Origin: Terriglobales bacterium
Lineage (GTDB): Bacteria > Acidobacteriota > Terriglobia > Terriglobales > Acidobacteriaceae
Assembly (NCBI GenBank): GCA_035573675.1
Contig: DATMAB010000010.1
Location: 62,001 to 126,000, forward strand
Direction: 5' to 3'
Length of the DNA: 64,000 nt
The notes beneath the pieces are model-generated. The model was not told the DNA's origin. It saw only the letters and a list, made by a program, of their open reading frames with translations, and did no database searches. Position numbers and translations under genes: made by a program. Position 1 is the stretch's first letter; every line of letters starts with the position of its first letter. Positions 7,049 through 14,516 of the stretch are shown piece by piece.

Positions 7049-7788
7049 GAGCCCTCCACGCCCAACAGCGCCCGCGCCTCGCGCCGGAACTCGTCCTCGC
7101 CGGCCGTCATCTCTCGCAATTTCTCCAGCACGATCCTCCGGAACTCGCGCCGCGCCCACGCCAGGTAGTTGGTCACGTCCGTGGTCGCGAGGTCCATCTC
7201 GCGCGCCAGTTGTTCGTACGTAGGACGCCGCTCGCCCGCGTCGTCCATGTCATAGCGCTCGAAAAGCCGGAAGTGGACCATCTTGCCCCGCGCCTCGCAC
7301 TCCTTCTTTAACCCTTCGATGGCCAGTTCAAACAGGCTGCGCACCCATTCCCGCTCAAAAAAGTCTTCCGCCGCGGCCGGCGCCGCGCGGCCCAGTTCGC
7401 TTTCAGCCGCGTCGAAATCCAGCGACATCATCACCGCATCGCCGCCGCGCTTCAGTCGCCGCGCCGCCCGGTCCGCGTTCTGCACCACTCCGTCCACGCA
7501 CACCCGCAGAAACGTCCGCAGCCGGCCCTTCGCCGGATCGTAAGTCTCAAGGAAGTCCTTCTCGATCAGCCGCGCGAAGAACTCCTGCGTCAGGTCCTTG
7601 GCGTCTTCATTGGATCTGTTCCACTGCACCCGGATGTACTTGTACACCGGCTTCCAGTAAGCCGCGATCAGCGTCTCGAGAGCCCGCTGCCGCTCCGCCG
7701 GATCGTCCGAGCGCGCGGCCTCGATCGCCGACCACCGCGTCTGGGGAAACCGCGCACTCCCCCCGCCTATGGAGGTGTCGTCACCCAT
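7045..7788 (-). CDS. ECF-type RNA polymerase sigma factor, kinase-linked family
   Basis: 247 residues. The start has the FPQTRWSAI motif typical of the ECF groups found next to Ser/Thr kinases in Acidobacteriota and Planctomycetes. Region 2 is about 35-105 (EDAKDLTQEFFARLIEKDFL). The spacer is about 110-155. Region 4 is about 165-230, with a helix-turn-helix (TYEQLAREMDLATTDVTNY). There is no zinc-finger anti-sigma gene beside it. Instead its stop codon overlaps the start of a Ser/Thr kinase, the arrangement known for kinase-controlled ECF factors. The pair is probably one signalling operon. Confidence 0.9.
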   Translation of the reverse strand: MGDDTSIGGGSARFPQTRWSAIEAARSDDPAERQRALETLIAAYWKPVYKYIRVQWNRSNEDAKDLTQEFFARLIEKDFLETYDPAKGRLRTFLRVCVDGVVQNADRAARRLKRGGDAVMMSLDFDAAESELGRAAPAAAEDFFEREWVRSLFELAIEGLKKECEARGKMVHFRLFERYDMDDAGERRPTYEQLAREMDLATTDVTNYLAWARREFRRIVLEKLREMTAGEDEFRREARALLGVEGS

Positions 7789-7918
7789 GAAGGACTCGCC
7801 GGGGGAGTGTAAGTCGTGGAGGACCGCAGCAACAAGCTCAGGTCAAGTCGAGGGTACTGGGATGATTCACTTCAATGATTCAATGAATCAATGACTCAAT
7901 GACTCAATCCCCATGACG

Positions 7919-7963
7919 GTGCCCCATGTCTGCGCCGTGCCTTTCGGCGCAGACGTGGGGATA
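7919..7963. repeat. GTGCCCCATGTCTGCGC palindrome (family G)
   Basis: GTGCCCCATGTCTGCGCC faces GGCGCAGACGTGGGG around a GTGCCTTTC centre, an almost perfect stem. Other copies are at 2942, 25919 and 26597. Confidence 0.8.
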
Positions 7964-7970
7964 ACGGGCC

Positions 7971-8013
7971 GCCCCCACCCCTGTCGCTCCCGCTTTTGGA
8001 GCGACAGGGTGGG
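7971..8013. repeat. CCCACCCCTGTCGCTCC palindrome (family F)
   Basis: CCCACCCCTGTCGCTCC faces GGAGCGACAGGGTGGG with a CGCTTTT loop, a near-perfect 16-bp stem. The other copy in this window is at 1871-1922. Confidence 0.8.
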
Positions 8014-8121
8014 ACGCATTTCAATGGTTCCATGACCCATTGATTCAATCCCCGGGCATCCCTTCCCTCTTCTCCCTCATCCATGCCACTATCAGCGCCA
8101 CACTTCCCGCGGAGGCCTTTG

Positions 8122-9624
8122 GTGAGAGTCCTCCTCCTCTCCATGCCGGACTCCTTCGAGCACATGCCCTCGCTCGTCATCCGCATGCCCAACGGCGCGC
8201 TCACGTCGCTCGCCGGCAACGTGGATTCGCGCCACCAGGTCGCCGTCGCCGACCTTATCCTCGTGCAGAAGACCGTCCGCGCGACGGTCGAGCGCCTCGT
8301 TCGCGAGCTTCAGCCCGATATCGTCGGCCTCTCCATCATGACCTTCCAGCGCCGGACGGCATTCCGCATCATGGAGCTGGTCCGCGCGCTGCGACCCGAA
8401 GCGCGAATCGTCGTCGGCGGCTACGATCCCAGTCTCGCGCCCGAAGCCTACGTCGCAAGCGGCCTCGCCGACTTCATCGTCCGCGGCGAAGGCGAGCTGA
8501 CGTTCTCTCAACTGCTGCGCTCACTGGAACAATCTCCTGCGAGCAGCGACGGTCTGAGCGACATCCCCGGCCTCACCTGGCGCCGAGGCTCGGAATGGCG
8601 TGAGAATCCGCCGCGCCCCGTCCACGACCTCGAGAGCGGCCTCATCCGCCTGCCCAACCGCGCCGCCCGCGTGCTCACCGGCTACACCATGCTCGGCCGG
8701 CCGGTGGATGTGGTCGAAACCTCGCGCGGCTGCACTTACGATTGTTCTTTCTGCTCCATCATTGAGATGCGCGGCCGCAACTTCCACACCTACTCCTTCG
8801 ACCGCGTCCTGGCCGATATCTCGGACGCCCGCGCCCACGGCGCCCGCGTCATCTTTCTCGTCGACGACAACATCACCCTCAACGTCCGCCGCTTCGAAGC
8901 CCTCTGCCGGGCGCTGATTGATTCCGGCCTCAACCGTCTCGACTACATTGTGCAGGCCATGACCTCGGCCATCGCCGCCCACGGCGAGACCCTTGCTCCG
9001 CTCATGCGCCGCGCCGGTTTCCGCTACGTTTTCCTCGGCATCGAGAACATCCTTGAATCCGACCTCGCCTTCCTGCGCGCTGACTCGAAGAACGCGCTGC
9101 GCGAAAAAGGCCGCACCGCGGGCAACGCCACCCTGCGCGCCACCGACTGCCTGCATCGCCACCGCATGTACGTGGTCGGCGGGCTCATCGTTGGCAATCC
9201 TGACGACACCGCCGAATCCGTCGAAGCCAACCTCGCCTTCGCCCGTCGGCATATCGACTGGCCCTACATCCAGCACCCCACGCCTTATCCCCGCACTCCC
9301 ATGACCAAAGACTTTCGCGCCGCAGGCCTGATCACCAACGACCGCCTCGAGGAGTACGACGGTACCACGGCCGTCGTGCGCACCCGCCACCTCCCTGCGG
9401 ACGAAGTCGAGTACCGCCGCTGGCGCGCCGAACGCTGGATGAAAGTTCGCCACCTGCCCTCTGTTTTCCGCCAGAATCCTTGGTTCGTCCTCACCCACGG
9501 CCCGCGCATGCTCGCCCACACCTTCCGCGGTTCCACCCTGCGCTCGCTTCTCGGCCTCGAAAGCCCGCGCAAATCCTTCGAGCGCTACCGCGCCCTGCGC
9601 GCCGCCGAGCGCATCTACCTCTGA
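8122..9624 (+). CDS. B12-binding radical SAM protein
   Basis: 500 residues. Residues about 1-140 form a cobalamin-binding-like Rossmann domain (VGLSIMTFQRR, RIVVGGYDPS, FIVRGEGELTF). A radical SAM core follows from about 195, with the cluster motif CTYDCSFC (Cys204, Cys208, Cys211) and an aromatic/SAM-binding barrel to about 400. The C-terminal tail is helical. It resembles the methyltransferase/cyclase class of B12-radical SAM enzymes used in hopanoid or secondary metabolism, but the substrate cannot be assigned. GTG 8122 is chosen because GGAGG lies six bases before it; an upstream ATG at 8083 has no such site. The gene stands alone, followed by tRNA-Val. Confidence 0.88.
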   Translation: MRVLLLSMPDSFEHMPSLVIRMPNGALTSLAGNVDSRHQVAVADLILVQKTVRATVERLVRELQPDIVGLSIMTFQRRTAFRIMELVRALRPEARIVVGGYDPSLAPEAYVASGLADFIVRGEGELTFSQLLRSLEQSPASSDGLSDIPGLTWRRGSEWRENPPRPVHDLESGLIRLPNRAARVLTGYTMLGRPVDVVETSRGCTYDCSFCSIIEMRGRNFHTYSFDRVLADISDARAHGARVIFLVDDNITLNVRRFEALCRALIDSGLNRLDYIVQAMTSAIAAHGETLAPLMRRAGFRYVFLGIENILESDLAFLRADSKNALREKGRTAGNATLRATDCLHRHRMYVVGGLIVGNPDDTAESVEANLAFARRHIDWPYIQHPTPYPRTPMTKDFRAAGLITNDRLEEYDGTTAVVRTRHLPADEVEYRRWRAERWMKVRHLPSVFRQNPWFVLTHGPRMLAHTFRGSTLRSLLGLESPRKSFERYRALRAAERIYL

Positions 9625-9667
9625 TTTCTGCTCATCGCGCCCTTCTGCTAAAATAGCCCTCTCTCGT

Positions 9668-9742
9668 GGGCGCTTAACTCAGCGGTAGAGTGCCATCTTC
9701 ACACGGTGGAAGTCGAAGGTTCGAATCCTTCAGCGCCCACCA
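9668..9742 (+). tRNA. tRNA-Val (anticodon CAC)
   Basis: A full cloverleaf. The acceptor GGGCGCT pairs with AGCGCCC, with discriminator A and an encoded CCA. The D-arm is ACTC..GAGT. The anticodon stem CCATC/GGTGG holds loop TTCACAC, which gives CAC. The T-arm is GAAGG/CCTTC with TTCGAAT. Confidence 0.97.
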
Positions 9743-9871
9743 TTGCAGGTCTGATCGCGACCGCCTGACCGCCACCATCACCGCCCACAACCAAGAGCAG
9801 CGCTGCGCGGCACGGGGCGCGCGGCAGGTCAGCCAAAGCGCGGATACGACCCAACGACGACCACTCACGAG

Positions 9872-10675
9872 ATGATGGGCATTGATCGGTCTGTGGGATC
9901 CGATCAAGGACGCGCCTTGCATGTAGAATCCGTTGCAGAGCGCATGGCGAAGGAGCCCGAATCCGGGGCGGAGCAAACGTCGCAACTTTTTGAAGGCGCG
10001 CGGGTTAACAGGACCGTGGGCAGTGTTGCGCTCCACCGTGAGGCGATGGGCACCGCGGCGCGGCAGGAAGAAGCCGGCGACGGATTCCTGGGAGGTCCGC
10101 TCGACCTGCTGAGCGACGCCGAGGTGATGCTGCGCGTGGCCGCGGGCGACGACGCCGCCTTCGACCACCTGGTGGAGAAGTTCCGCCGTCCCATCGTGGG
10201 CTTCATGTATCGCATGGTGCACAACCAGGCGGTAGCGGAAGAGCTGGCGCAGGAAGCGTTCCTGCGGGTGTATCGCTCGCGCAAGAGTTATCGCGCGGAG
10301 GCGCGGTTCACCACCTGGCTCTACCGCATCGCGACGAACCTGGCGGTGAACTACGCACGGGATACGCGCAACGAGCGCGCGCAGGCCACGACCAGCCTGG
10401 ATGAACCGCCTGCGGAAGGCGAGAGACCACTGGATGTGGCCGACGGCGCACCCACGGCCGAGCAACTATTGCTGGCAAAGGAGCGGCGGGAGGCCATCCG
10501 CCGGCGCGTGGAAGCGCTGCCGGAGCGGCAGCGCCTCGCGGTGCTGCTGCACAAGTACCAGGGAATGGACTACCGGGAGATCGGCGAAGTGATGAAGCTG
10601 AGCGAGTCGGCGACCAAGTCGCTGTTGTTCCGCGCCTATGAGTCGCTGCGGGAGAGTTTGAAGGAGTTCCTATGA
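9872..10675 (+). CDS. ECF RNA polymerase sigma factor (RpoE-like)
   Basis: 267 residues from the first ATG. Region 2 (about 95-165) carries the core-binding DHLVEKFRRPIVGFMYRMV and ELAQEAFLRVYRS. Region 4 (about 205-262) has LPERQRLAVLLHKYQGMDYREI and the recognition helix SESATKSLLFRAYE. The first 85 or so residues are poorly conserved in character and the true start may be a later ATG (for example about residue 59). The stop overlaps the start of the anti-sigma gene (ATGA at 10672-10675), so the two are translated together. It is likely envelope-stress or extracytoplasmic signalling, typical for this arrangement. Confidence 0.9.
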   Translation: MMGIDRSVGSDQGRALHVESVAERMAKEPESGAEQTSQLFEGARVNRTVGSVALHREAMGTAARQEEAGDGFLGGPLDLLSDAEVMLRVAAGDDAAFDHLVEKFRRPIVGFMYRMVHNQAVAEELAQEAFLRVYRSRKSYRAEARFTTWLYRIATNLAVNYARDTRNERAQATTSLDEPPAEGERPLDVADGAPTAEQLLLAKERREAIRRRVEALPERQRLAVLLHKYQGMDYREIGEVMKLSESATKSLLFRAYESLRESLKEFL

Positions 10676-11166
10676 AGTGCGAACAGTTGCGGGAGGAGTT
10701 GCTGGACCTGGCCGCGGGGCGCGCCACGGCGCCGGCGGAGGCGCAGGCGCATCTGGAGGCGTGCGAGAAATGCGCGCGTGAGCTGGCCTCGCTGCGGCAG
10801 ACCATGAACCTGCTCGATGAGTGGCAGGCGCCCGAGCCTTCTCCCTACTTCGACCAGCGGCTGAAGGCGCGCGTGCGCGAGGAAGGGGCGAGCGCGGCGC
10901 CGGGGTGGCTGGAATGGCTGCGCAGGCCGGCGTTGGTGGCCGTCTTCGCCGGGCTGGTGGTGGCGGCGGTGTTCCTGTTCCGCCAGGCCCAGCCTCCGGA
11001 ACGGCTGGTCGAGACCGCAGCGACGACGACGCCTGTGGTGGCAGTTCACGCGCAGCCCGGTACGGCGGTGAGCGACCTCGAGAACCTGGACAGCAACCAG
11101 GACCTGTACGCGAACTTCGATTGGCTGGATGAGTTGGAGGAACAGGCGCAGCCAGCGGAGAACTAG
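10672..11166 (+). CDS. Anti-sigma factor with zinc-binding HC2-type domain
   Basis: 164 residues. The N-terminal domain has the anti-sigma zinc finger HLEACEKC (His28, Cys31, Cys34; Cys3 may contribute). A membrane helix lies at about 87-103 (PALVAVFAGLVVAAVFLF), followed by a short periplasmic acidic tail. It starts within the stop codon of the preceding ECF sigma factor, the standard operon form for a membrane anti-sigma that holds its sigma inactive until a signal is received. The C-terminal region ends in acidic and Gln-rich residues with no sensor motif. Confidence 0.88.
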   Translation: MKCEQLREELLDLAAGRATAPAEAQAHLEACEKCARELASLRQTMNLLDEWQAPEPSPYFDQRLKARVREEGASAAPGWLEWLRRPALVAVFAGLVVAAVFLFRQAQPPERLVETAATTTPVVAVHAQPGTAVSDLENLDSNQDLYANFDWLDELEEQAQPAEN

Positions 11167-11260
11167 CCGGCGGCTGGCGGGAGGCAGGCGGCGATCCGGC
11201 AGGAAGGCAGCGCGCGAAGCGCGCGGCAGAGATTAGCCCAGCCCGTCAAGGTGGAGCACA

Positions 11261-12067
11261 ATGCCAGCCCGCGGAGCGGGCGGCACGCCTTCAGCGGATG
11301 AAAAGGGTTTGAAATCGACGAAGGACAATTCGTTGGGTGCCGCCCCTACGGGGCTCGGTCATTCCCGGCAACGTTCCCAGCACTTCCGTGCTGGGCTAAC
11401 GAATGCCGCCCTGACGGGCTGGGATGTAAGAGCGCTCCACATCTTCGTTGTTGTCCTCGCGCTTGCTGCGCTTTTGGCTGCGCCTGCCTGGGCGCAGGAA
11501 GCGGAGACGACTCCGCCCCGCGCCCAAAGCCAGGAAAAAGACAAGGACTACGAGCGCAATCGGGAATGGAAGAAGGGCAAGGGCGGTTCCGGACGTCACT
11601 GGTCACGGCGCGGGCCGGGGCCGCATGCGGGCGACTGGCTGCGCCGCTACAAGGACCTGCCGCCGGCGGAGCAGGACCGCGCGCTGTCCGCCGATCCTGA
11701 GTTCCAGAGGCTGCCGGCGGAGAAGCAGCAGCGCCTGCGCCGGCGCCTGGAGGACTTCCGCAGCCTGCCTCCGGAACAGCAGCAGAGGATTCTCGAGCGC
11801 ATGGAGCGCTGGGAGCACCTGACGCCGGAACAGCAGCAGCGCCTGCGCGGGATGCATCGGCGCATGAAGCAGCTTCCGCCGGAGCGCCGCCAGGCGATGC
11901 GGAGCGCGCTGGAACATCTGCGAAGCCTGCCCCCCGAGGAGCGCGAGCGCGCGCTCAACTCCGAGCGCTTCCGCCAGAAATTCAGCGAAGATGAGCGGGA
12001 GATGTTGAGGACGTTGTCAGAGATTGGTCCGCCGACACGAGGGCCGGTGCCTGCGCCGCAGGATTGA
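11261..12067 (+). CDS. DUF3106 secreted protein
   Basis: 268 residues from ATG 11261, preceded by GGTGGAG. The C-terminal two-thirds is a chain of short helical units, LPPEQQQRILERM and similar (LPAEKQQRL, LTPEQQQRL, LPPERRQAM, LPPEERERA), the hallmark of DUF3106. A hydrophobic signal segment ends in PAWAQ at about residue 78. The 57 residues before it are translated intergenic repeat (GGGGCTCGGTC, CCGTGCTGGGC, ACGGGCTGGG), and no standard start codon lies just before the signal segment. So a repeat may have displaced the original start, giving either a long leader or a non-standard start. It is probably part of the sigma/anti-sigma operon. Confidence 0.75.
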   Translation: MPARGAGGTPSADEKGLKSTKDNSLGAAPTGLGHSRQRSQHFRAGLTNAALTGWDVRALHIFVVVLALAALLAAPAWAQEAETTPPRAQSQEKDKDYERNREWKKGKGGSGRHWSRRGPGPHAGDWLRRYKDLPPAEQDRALSADPEFQRLPAEKQQRLRRRLEDFRSLPPEQQQRILERMERWEHLTPEQQQRLRGMHRRMKQLPPERRQAMRSALEHLRSLPPEERERALNSERFRQKFSEDEREMLRTLSEIGPPTRGPVPAPQD

Positions 12068-12156
12068 AAATCGTTTTCACTGCAGAGAACGCAGAGAGGC
12101 GCTCAGGATGACGGCAAGAAGAAGAGTGCTGTCGTGTGCAGTCCGAAACGTCAACT

Positions 12157-12762
12157 TCACCGCGAGGCGGTGCGCAGCAAGCGATCGAACAGCGGCAGGA
12201 AGATGCTGAAGTCCTGATCGGGGTGCTGGTGGTGGGCGAGGTGGCGGGTGCGGGCTGTGCGCAATGACGCCGGGAGCCAGCCGCCCATGTGGAAGCGCCA
12301 GTGGATCTGCTCGGTCACGATGAAGTAGAGGCTGAAGGCCACCAGCATGCCCGGGGCGAAGCCAGCGTGAAGGAAGAAGCCGGCCTGAGAAAAGACGAGG
12401 CGGTCGAGCAGGACCACCGGAACGCCGTTGACCACGAACATGGCCACCACGAAGATGGCGCGGCCGCCCAGGTTGACGTAGAGCGGCTCCTCGGGCTTGC
12501 CCAGCGAGCGGTGATGCAGCATGTGGCCTTCGCCGGGATAGCTCCCCGCCCAGTGCAGCAGCCAGCGGTGCAGGGCGTACTCGAAGAAGTTGGCCCATAA
12601 GAACCCGGCGGCGAGACCCGCGAGCCACATGGCTGGTGTTGGCGGCGCGAGGTATGCCAGGAGCGCCGCGGGGCCGCATCCACAGAGGGCGGCGACGACG
12701 GCGTTGCGCCGGTTGATGGCCTGGCCGCGGCGGAGGGCGAGGGGATCGGGAGTGGGGGGCAT
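12157..12762 (-). CDS. Fatty acid hydroxylase / sterol desaturase superfamily membrane protein
   Basis: 201 residues, four predicted membrane helices, and the histidine clusters of the non-haem di-iron hydroxylase superfamily: HRWLLH (65-70), H..LHH (80-84) and a C-terminal HLAHHQHPDQDF. The pattern HxxxxH, HxxHH, HxxHH matches the fatty-acid hydroxylase/carotenoid hydroxylase branch. The likely reaction is O2-dependent hydroxylation of a lipid in the inner membrane. The start is uncertain: ATG 12762 and TTG 12780 are both possible and neither has a strong ribosome site. The gene converges on the DUF3106 gene across a short gap containing a CGCTCAGGATGACGG repeat. Confidence 0.85.
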   Translation of the reverse strand: MPPTPDPLALRRGQAINRRNAVVAALCGCGPAALLAYLAPPTPAMWLAGLAAGFLWANFFEYALHRWLLHWAGSYPGEGHMLHHRSLGKPEEPLYVNLGGRAIFVVAMFVVNGVPVVLLDRLVFSQAGFFLHAGFAPGMLVAFSLYFIVTEQIHWRFHMGGWLPASLRTARTRHLAHHQHPDQDFSIFLPLFDRLLRTASR

Positions 12763-13229
12763 TCCTGCAGCGTGTAGCAAAGTCTTCTCGCGAGTATGGA
12801 GGGCTGCCCTCAGGGGCTAAAGCCCGTGTAGTTGTAAGACCCGGAACGGCACGGCTGAAGCCGTGCCCCTCCGAAACCAATTTCTGGGGAGATTCTAGCG
12901 CTGGTGCTCAGTACCGAGTACCTAGTACCGAGTACCGAGTTGACGGCTGGCCGTGCGAACTCGGTTCACAAGCATCCTTGAGTTTCGAGCTTCGAGTTTC
13001 AAGTTTCGTGCTCTAAAGAGCAACGACAACTGCGAGATCCTTCGACTCGCGCCGCGACCGCGCCAACATCGGCGCGGCTCAAAGGCGTTCGCGGCGCTCG
13101 CTCAGGATGACAGAATCAATTGGTTGCGTTTTCGGCACGCCTGAAGGCGTGCCCTGTTACGAAGACAGGACCTCTTATGCAATCCTCCCTCGACTTGGCT
13201 GGGGAGAGGTTCCGGCCTGCTCCAGCCAC
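12763..13229. other. 467-base repeat-dense gap between two minus-strand genes
   Basis: Coding sequence is not supported. The content in order is: a GGGGCTAAAGCCC plus GGCACGGCTGAAGCCGTGCCC double stem (12812-12869); ACCGAGTACCTAGTACC units (12906-12942); GAGTTTCGAGCTTCGAGTTTC units (12976-13013); an ATCCTTCGACTCG...CGCTCAGGATGAC inverted pair (about 13035-13110); and GGCACGCCTGAAGGCGTGCC (13133-13152). Confidence 0.7.
12812..12869. repeat. GGCTAAAGCC + GGCACGGCTGAAGCCGTGCC double palindrome (family H)
   Basis: Two small stems are joined by a GTAGTTGTAAGACCCGGAAC spacer. A second copy with the same order of elements is at 16599-16656, and single stems are at 13133-13152 and 14421-14440. Confidence 0.75.
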
Positions 13230-13766
13230 TCATTCCTCCGGTTGCCACAGTTCGATGGGATTTCCTTCCGGGTCATGCAGGCGGGCGAACCGGCCAATCC
13301 CGGGATAAGTCTCGGGGGCCTTGACCTCGATGCCTGCGCCACGCAACTGGGCAACCATCCTGTCGAGATCGCGGACGCGGAAGTTCACCATCCACATTTT
13401 GCTGGGGTCGCCGAAATAATCGGTCGTCTCCGGGAAAGGAGAAAACACGGTCATTCCGGCCTCCTGCTTCCACACCGAGCCTTCGGGGCTGGTGGGCGAG
13501 GGGTTGATGCCCAGGTGCTGCTCGTACCAGCGCGCCAGGGCTTTGGGATCGCGCGCCCGGAAGAACAGCCCTCCGATACCTGTGACTTTTTCCATTTCCG
13601 CTCCTTTCGCGAGCCCCGGGCCGGCGGCGGCTACCGCCGGGGATGAAGATACCGTTGGCGGCGCAGCGGTCTGCGACGCCCGGGCGAGCCGATTGCCGCT
13701 CAGGACGAAGCTCGACCCGAACGTGAAGGACATCATGCGCAGCAGTTGGCGCCTTGGAATTGCCAT
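13230..13766 (-). CDS. VOC family protein with possible Tat-type leader
   Basis: 178 residues from ATG 13766. Residues 58-178 are a single-domain VOC (glyoxalase-like) protein beginning MEKVTGIGGLFFRARD and ending HDPEGNPIELWQP, a complete protein in other bacteria. The first 57 residues start MAIPRRQLLRMMSF, a twin-arginine-like leader, followed by an Ala/Pro/Ser-rich linker. Both ATG 13766 (GGAGGAGG five bases upstream) and ATG 13595 (AAAGGAGC upstream) have good ribosome sites, so exported and cytoplasmic forms from one gene are possible. The substrate is unknown; the VOC fold commonly binds a divalent metal. Confidence 0.85.
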   Translation of the reverse strand: MAIPRRQLLRMMSFTFGSSFVLSGNRLARASQTAAPPTVSSSPAVAAAGPGLAKGAEMEKVTGIGGLFFRARDPKALARWYEQHLGINPSPTSPEGSVWKQEAGMTVFSPFPETTDYFGDPSKMWMVNFRVRDLDRMVAQLRGAGIEVKAPETYPGIGRFARLHDPEGNPIELWQPEE

Positions 13767-13829
13767 CCCACCCTCCTCCGAGACGACCGGATTACCATAC
13801 CTGCGCGAACGGGTCCTGGGAAGCGGGCA

Positions 13830-13866
13830 GTTCTCAGTTCTCAGTTCTCAGTTCTCAGTACCCAGT
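13830..13866. repeat. CAGTTCTCAGTTCTCAGT array
   Basis: Four units of AGTTCTC followed by AGTACCCAGT, at the 3' side of the PD-(D/E)XK gene. Same unit as at 1346-1446 and 14357-14413. Confidence 0.75.
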
Positions 13867-13888
13867 GGCAGCTCTCCGCGGCTCGCTA

Positions 13889-14308
13889 TTAGCCGGAAGC
13901 CGAAAAGAGGAGGTGCCAGGCTTCGCGGAAGGGCTCGAAGCGGCCGGGGCGCTGGCGGGTGGGTGCGGGATGGAGTGAGATGGTGTGGACGGCGCGGAGC
14001 ACGGGAGAGGGGATGAGGTACCAGATGTCTTCGGGGATGATGTAGGCGGCGAGGAAGTCGATGTCGCGGGGCGTGTAGGGGAACCGGCTGCCGGAGCCGG
14101 CGGCCACGCAAAGGTGATACGCATTGCGCGGCGAGGGGCGGGAGACGGATTTGACCTGGACGCGGGAGAGGAGGCCGCCGGAGTCGACGATGAAGTCGTA
14201 GCGGGCATTGTCGCCCCAGGGCTGTGAAACGACCAGTCCAAGGGAGACGGCGCGCAGGAGGAAGAGAGTTTCGGCGGCTTCGCCCTGGCGTTTGGCGGTA
14301 GAAAACAT
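13889..14308 (-). CDS. PD-(D/E)XK endonuclease-like protein (PDDEXK_5 type)
   Basis: 139 residues. The opening STAKRQGEAAETLFLLRA, followed by GDNARYDFIVDSG and LLSRVQVKS, is the catalytic layout of the group I intron-associated PD-(D/E)XK family (Glu in helix 1, Asp of YDFIVD, Gln-x-Lys of VQVKS). IDFLAAYIIPEDIWYLIP is the conserved second half. Such proteins occur as free-standing genes in many Acidobacteriota, usually without an intron, and none is seen here. The biological role is therefore unclear: restriction, repair or a domesticated mobile endonuclease. It lies between two AGTTCTCAGT repeat arrays, which fits mobility but does not prove it. Confidence 0.8.
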   Translation of the reverse strand: MFSTAKRQGEAAETLFLLRAVSLGLVVSQPWGDNARYDFIVDSGGLLSRVQVKSVSRPSPRNAYHLCVAAGSGSRFPYTPRDIDFLAAYIIPEDIWYLIPSPVLRAVHTISLHPAPTRQRPGRFEPFREAWHLLFSASG

Positions 14309-14356
14309 GCTCTTGGCCGTTGGCTATTGGCTCCTGGCTTCTTTCGCCCCTCCAGT

Positions 14357-14516
14357 GCTTAGTTCTCAGTTCTCGGTTCTCAGTTCTCAGTACCTAGTTA
14401 CTCAGTACCCAGTAGCCAGACTGAAGCCGTGCCCTGATACGAACCCAGCATTCCTCGGCGAGCTCGGCGGGCTCGGAAGTGAGAGAGGCAGTTTCGAGTT
14501 TCGAGTTTCAAGTCTA
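14357..14516. repeat. AGTTCTCAGT array, GAAGCCGTGCCC stem and TTTCGAGTTTC units
   Basis: Three repeat types fill the gap upstream of the PD-(D/E)XK gene: AGTTCTCAGTTCTCGGTTC (14357-14413), ACTGAAGCCGTGCCC (14421-14435), and GTTTCGAGTTTCGAGTTTC (14491-14512), ending at the stop of proline dehydrogenase. Confidence 0.75.

Larger units (their letters stand above)
7789..8121. other. 333-base repeat-filled gap between sigma factor and radical SAM genes
   Basis: Apart from about 70 bases upstream of the sigma gene, the gap is repeat. It holds TTCAATGATTCAATGAATCAATGACTCAAT units (7863-7910), a family G palindrome (7919-7963), a family F palindrome (7971-8013), then a second AATGGTTCC/TTGATTCAATCCCC stretch (8016-8052). 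The two arrays bracket the two palindromes. Promoters for the two divergent genes must lie here, but I see no clear match. Confidence 0.7.

Noticed and set aside
13889-14308. Homing endonuclease of a group I intron
   Set aside because: No intron core is visible near the gene; the family is often free-standing.
13830-14413. CRISPR array
   Set aside because: The unit is about 10 bases and drifts; there are no spacers of uniform length and no cas genes.
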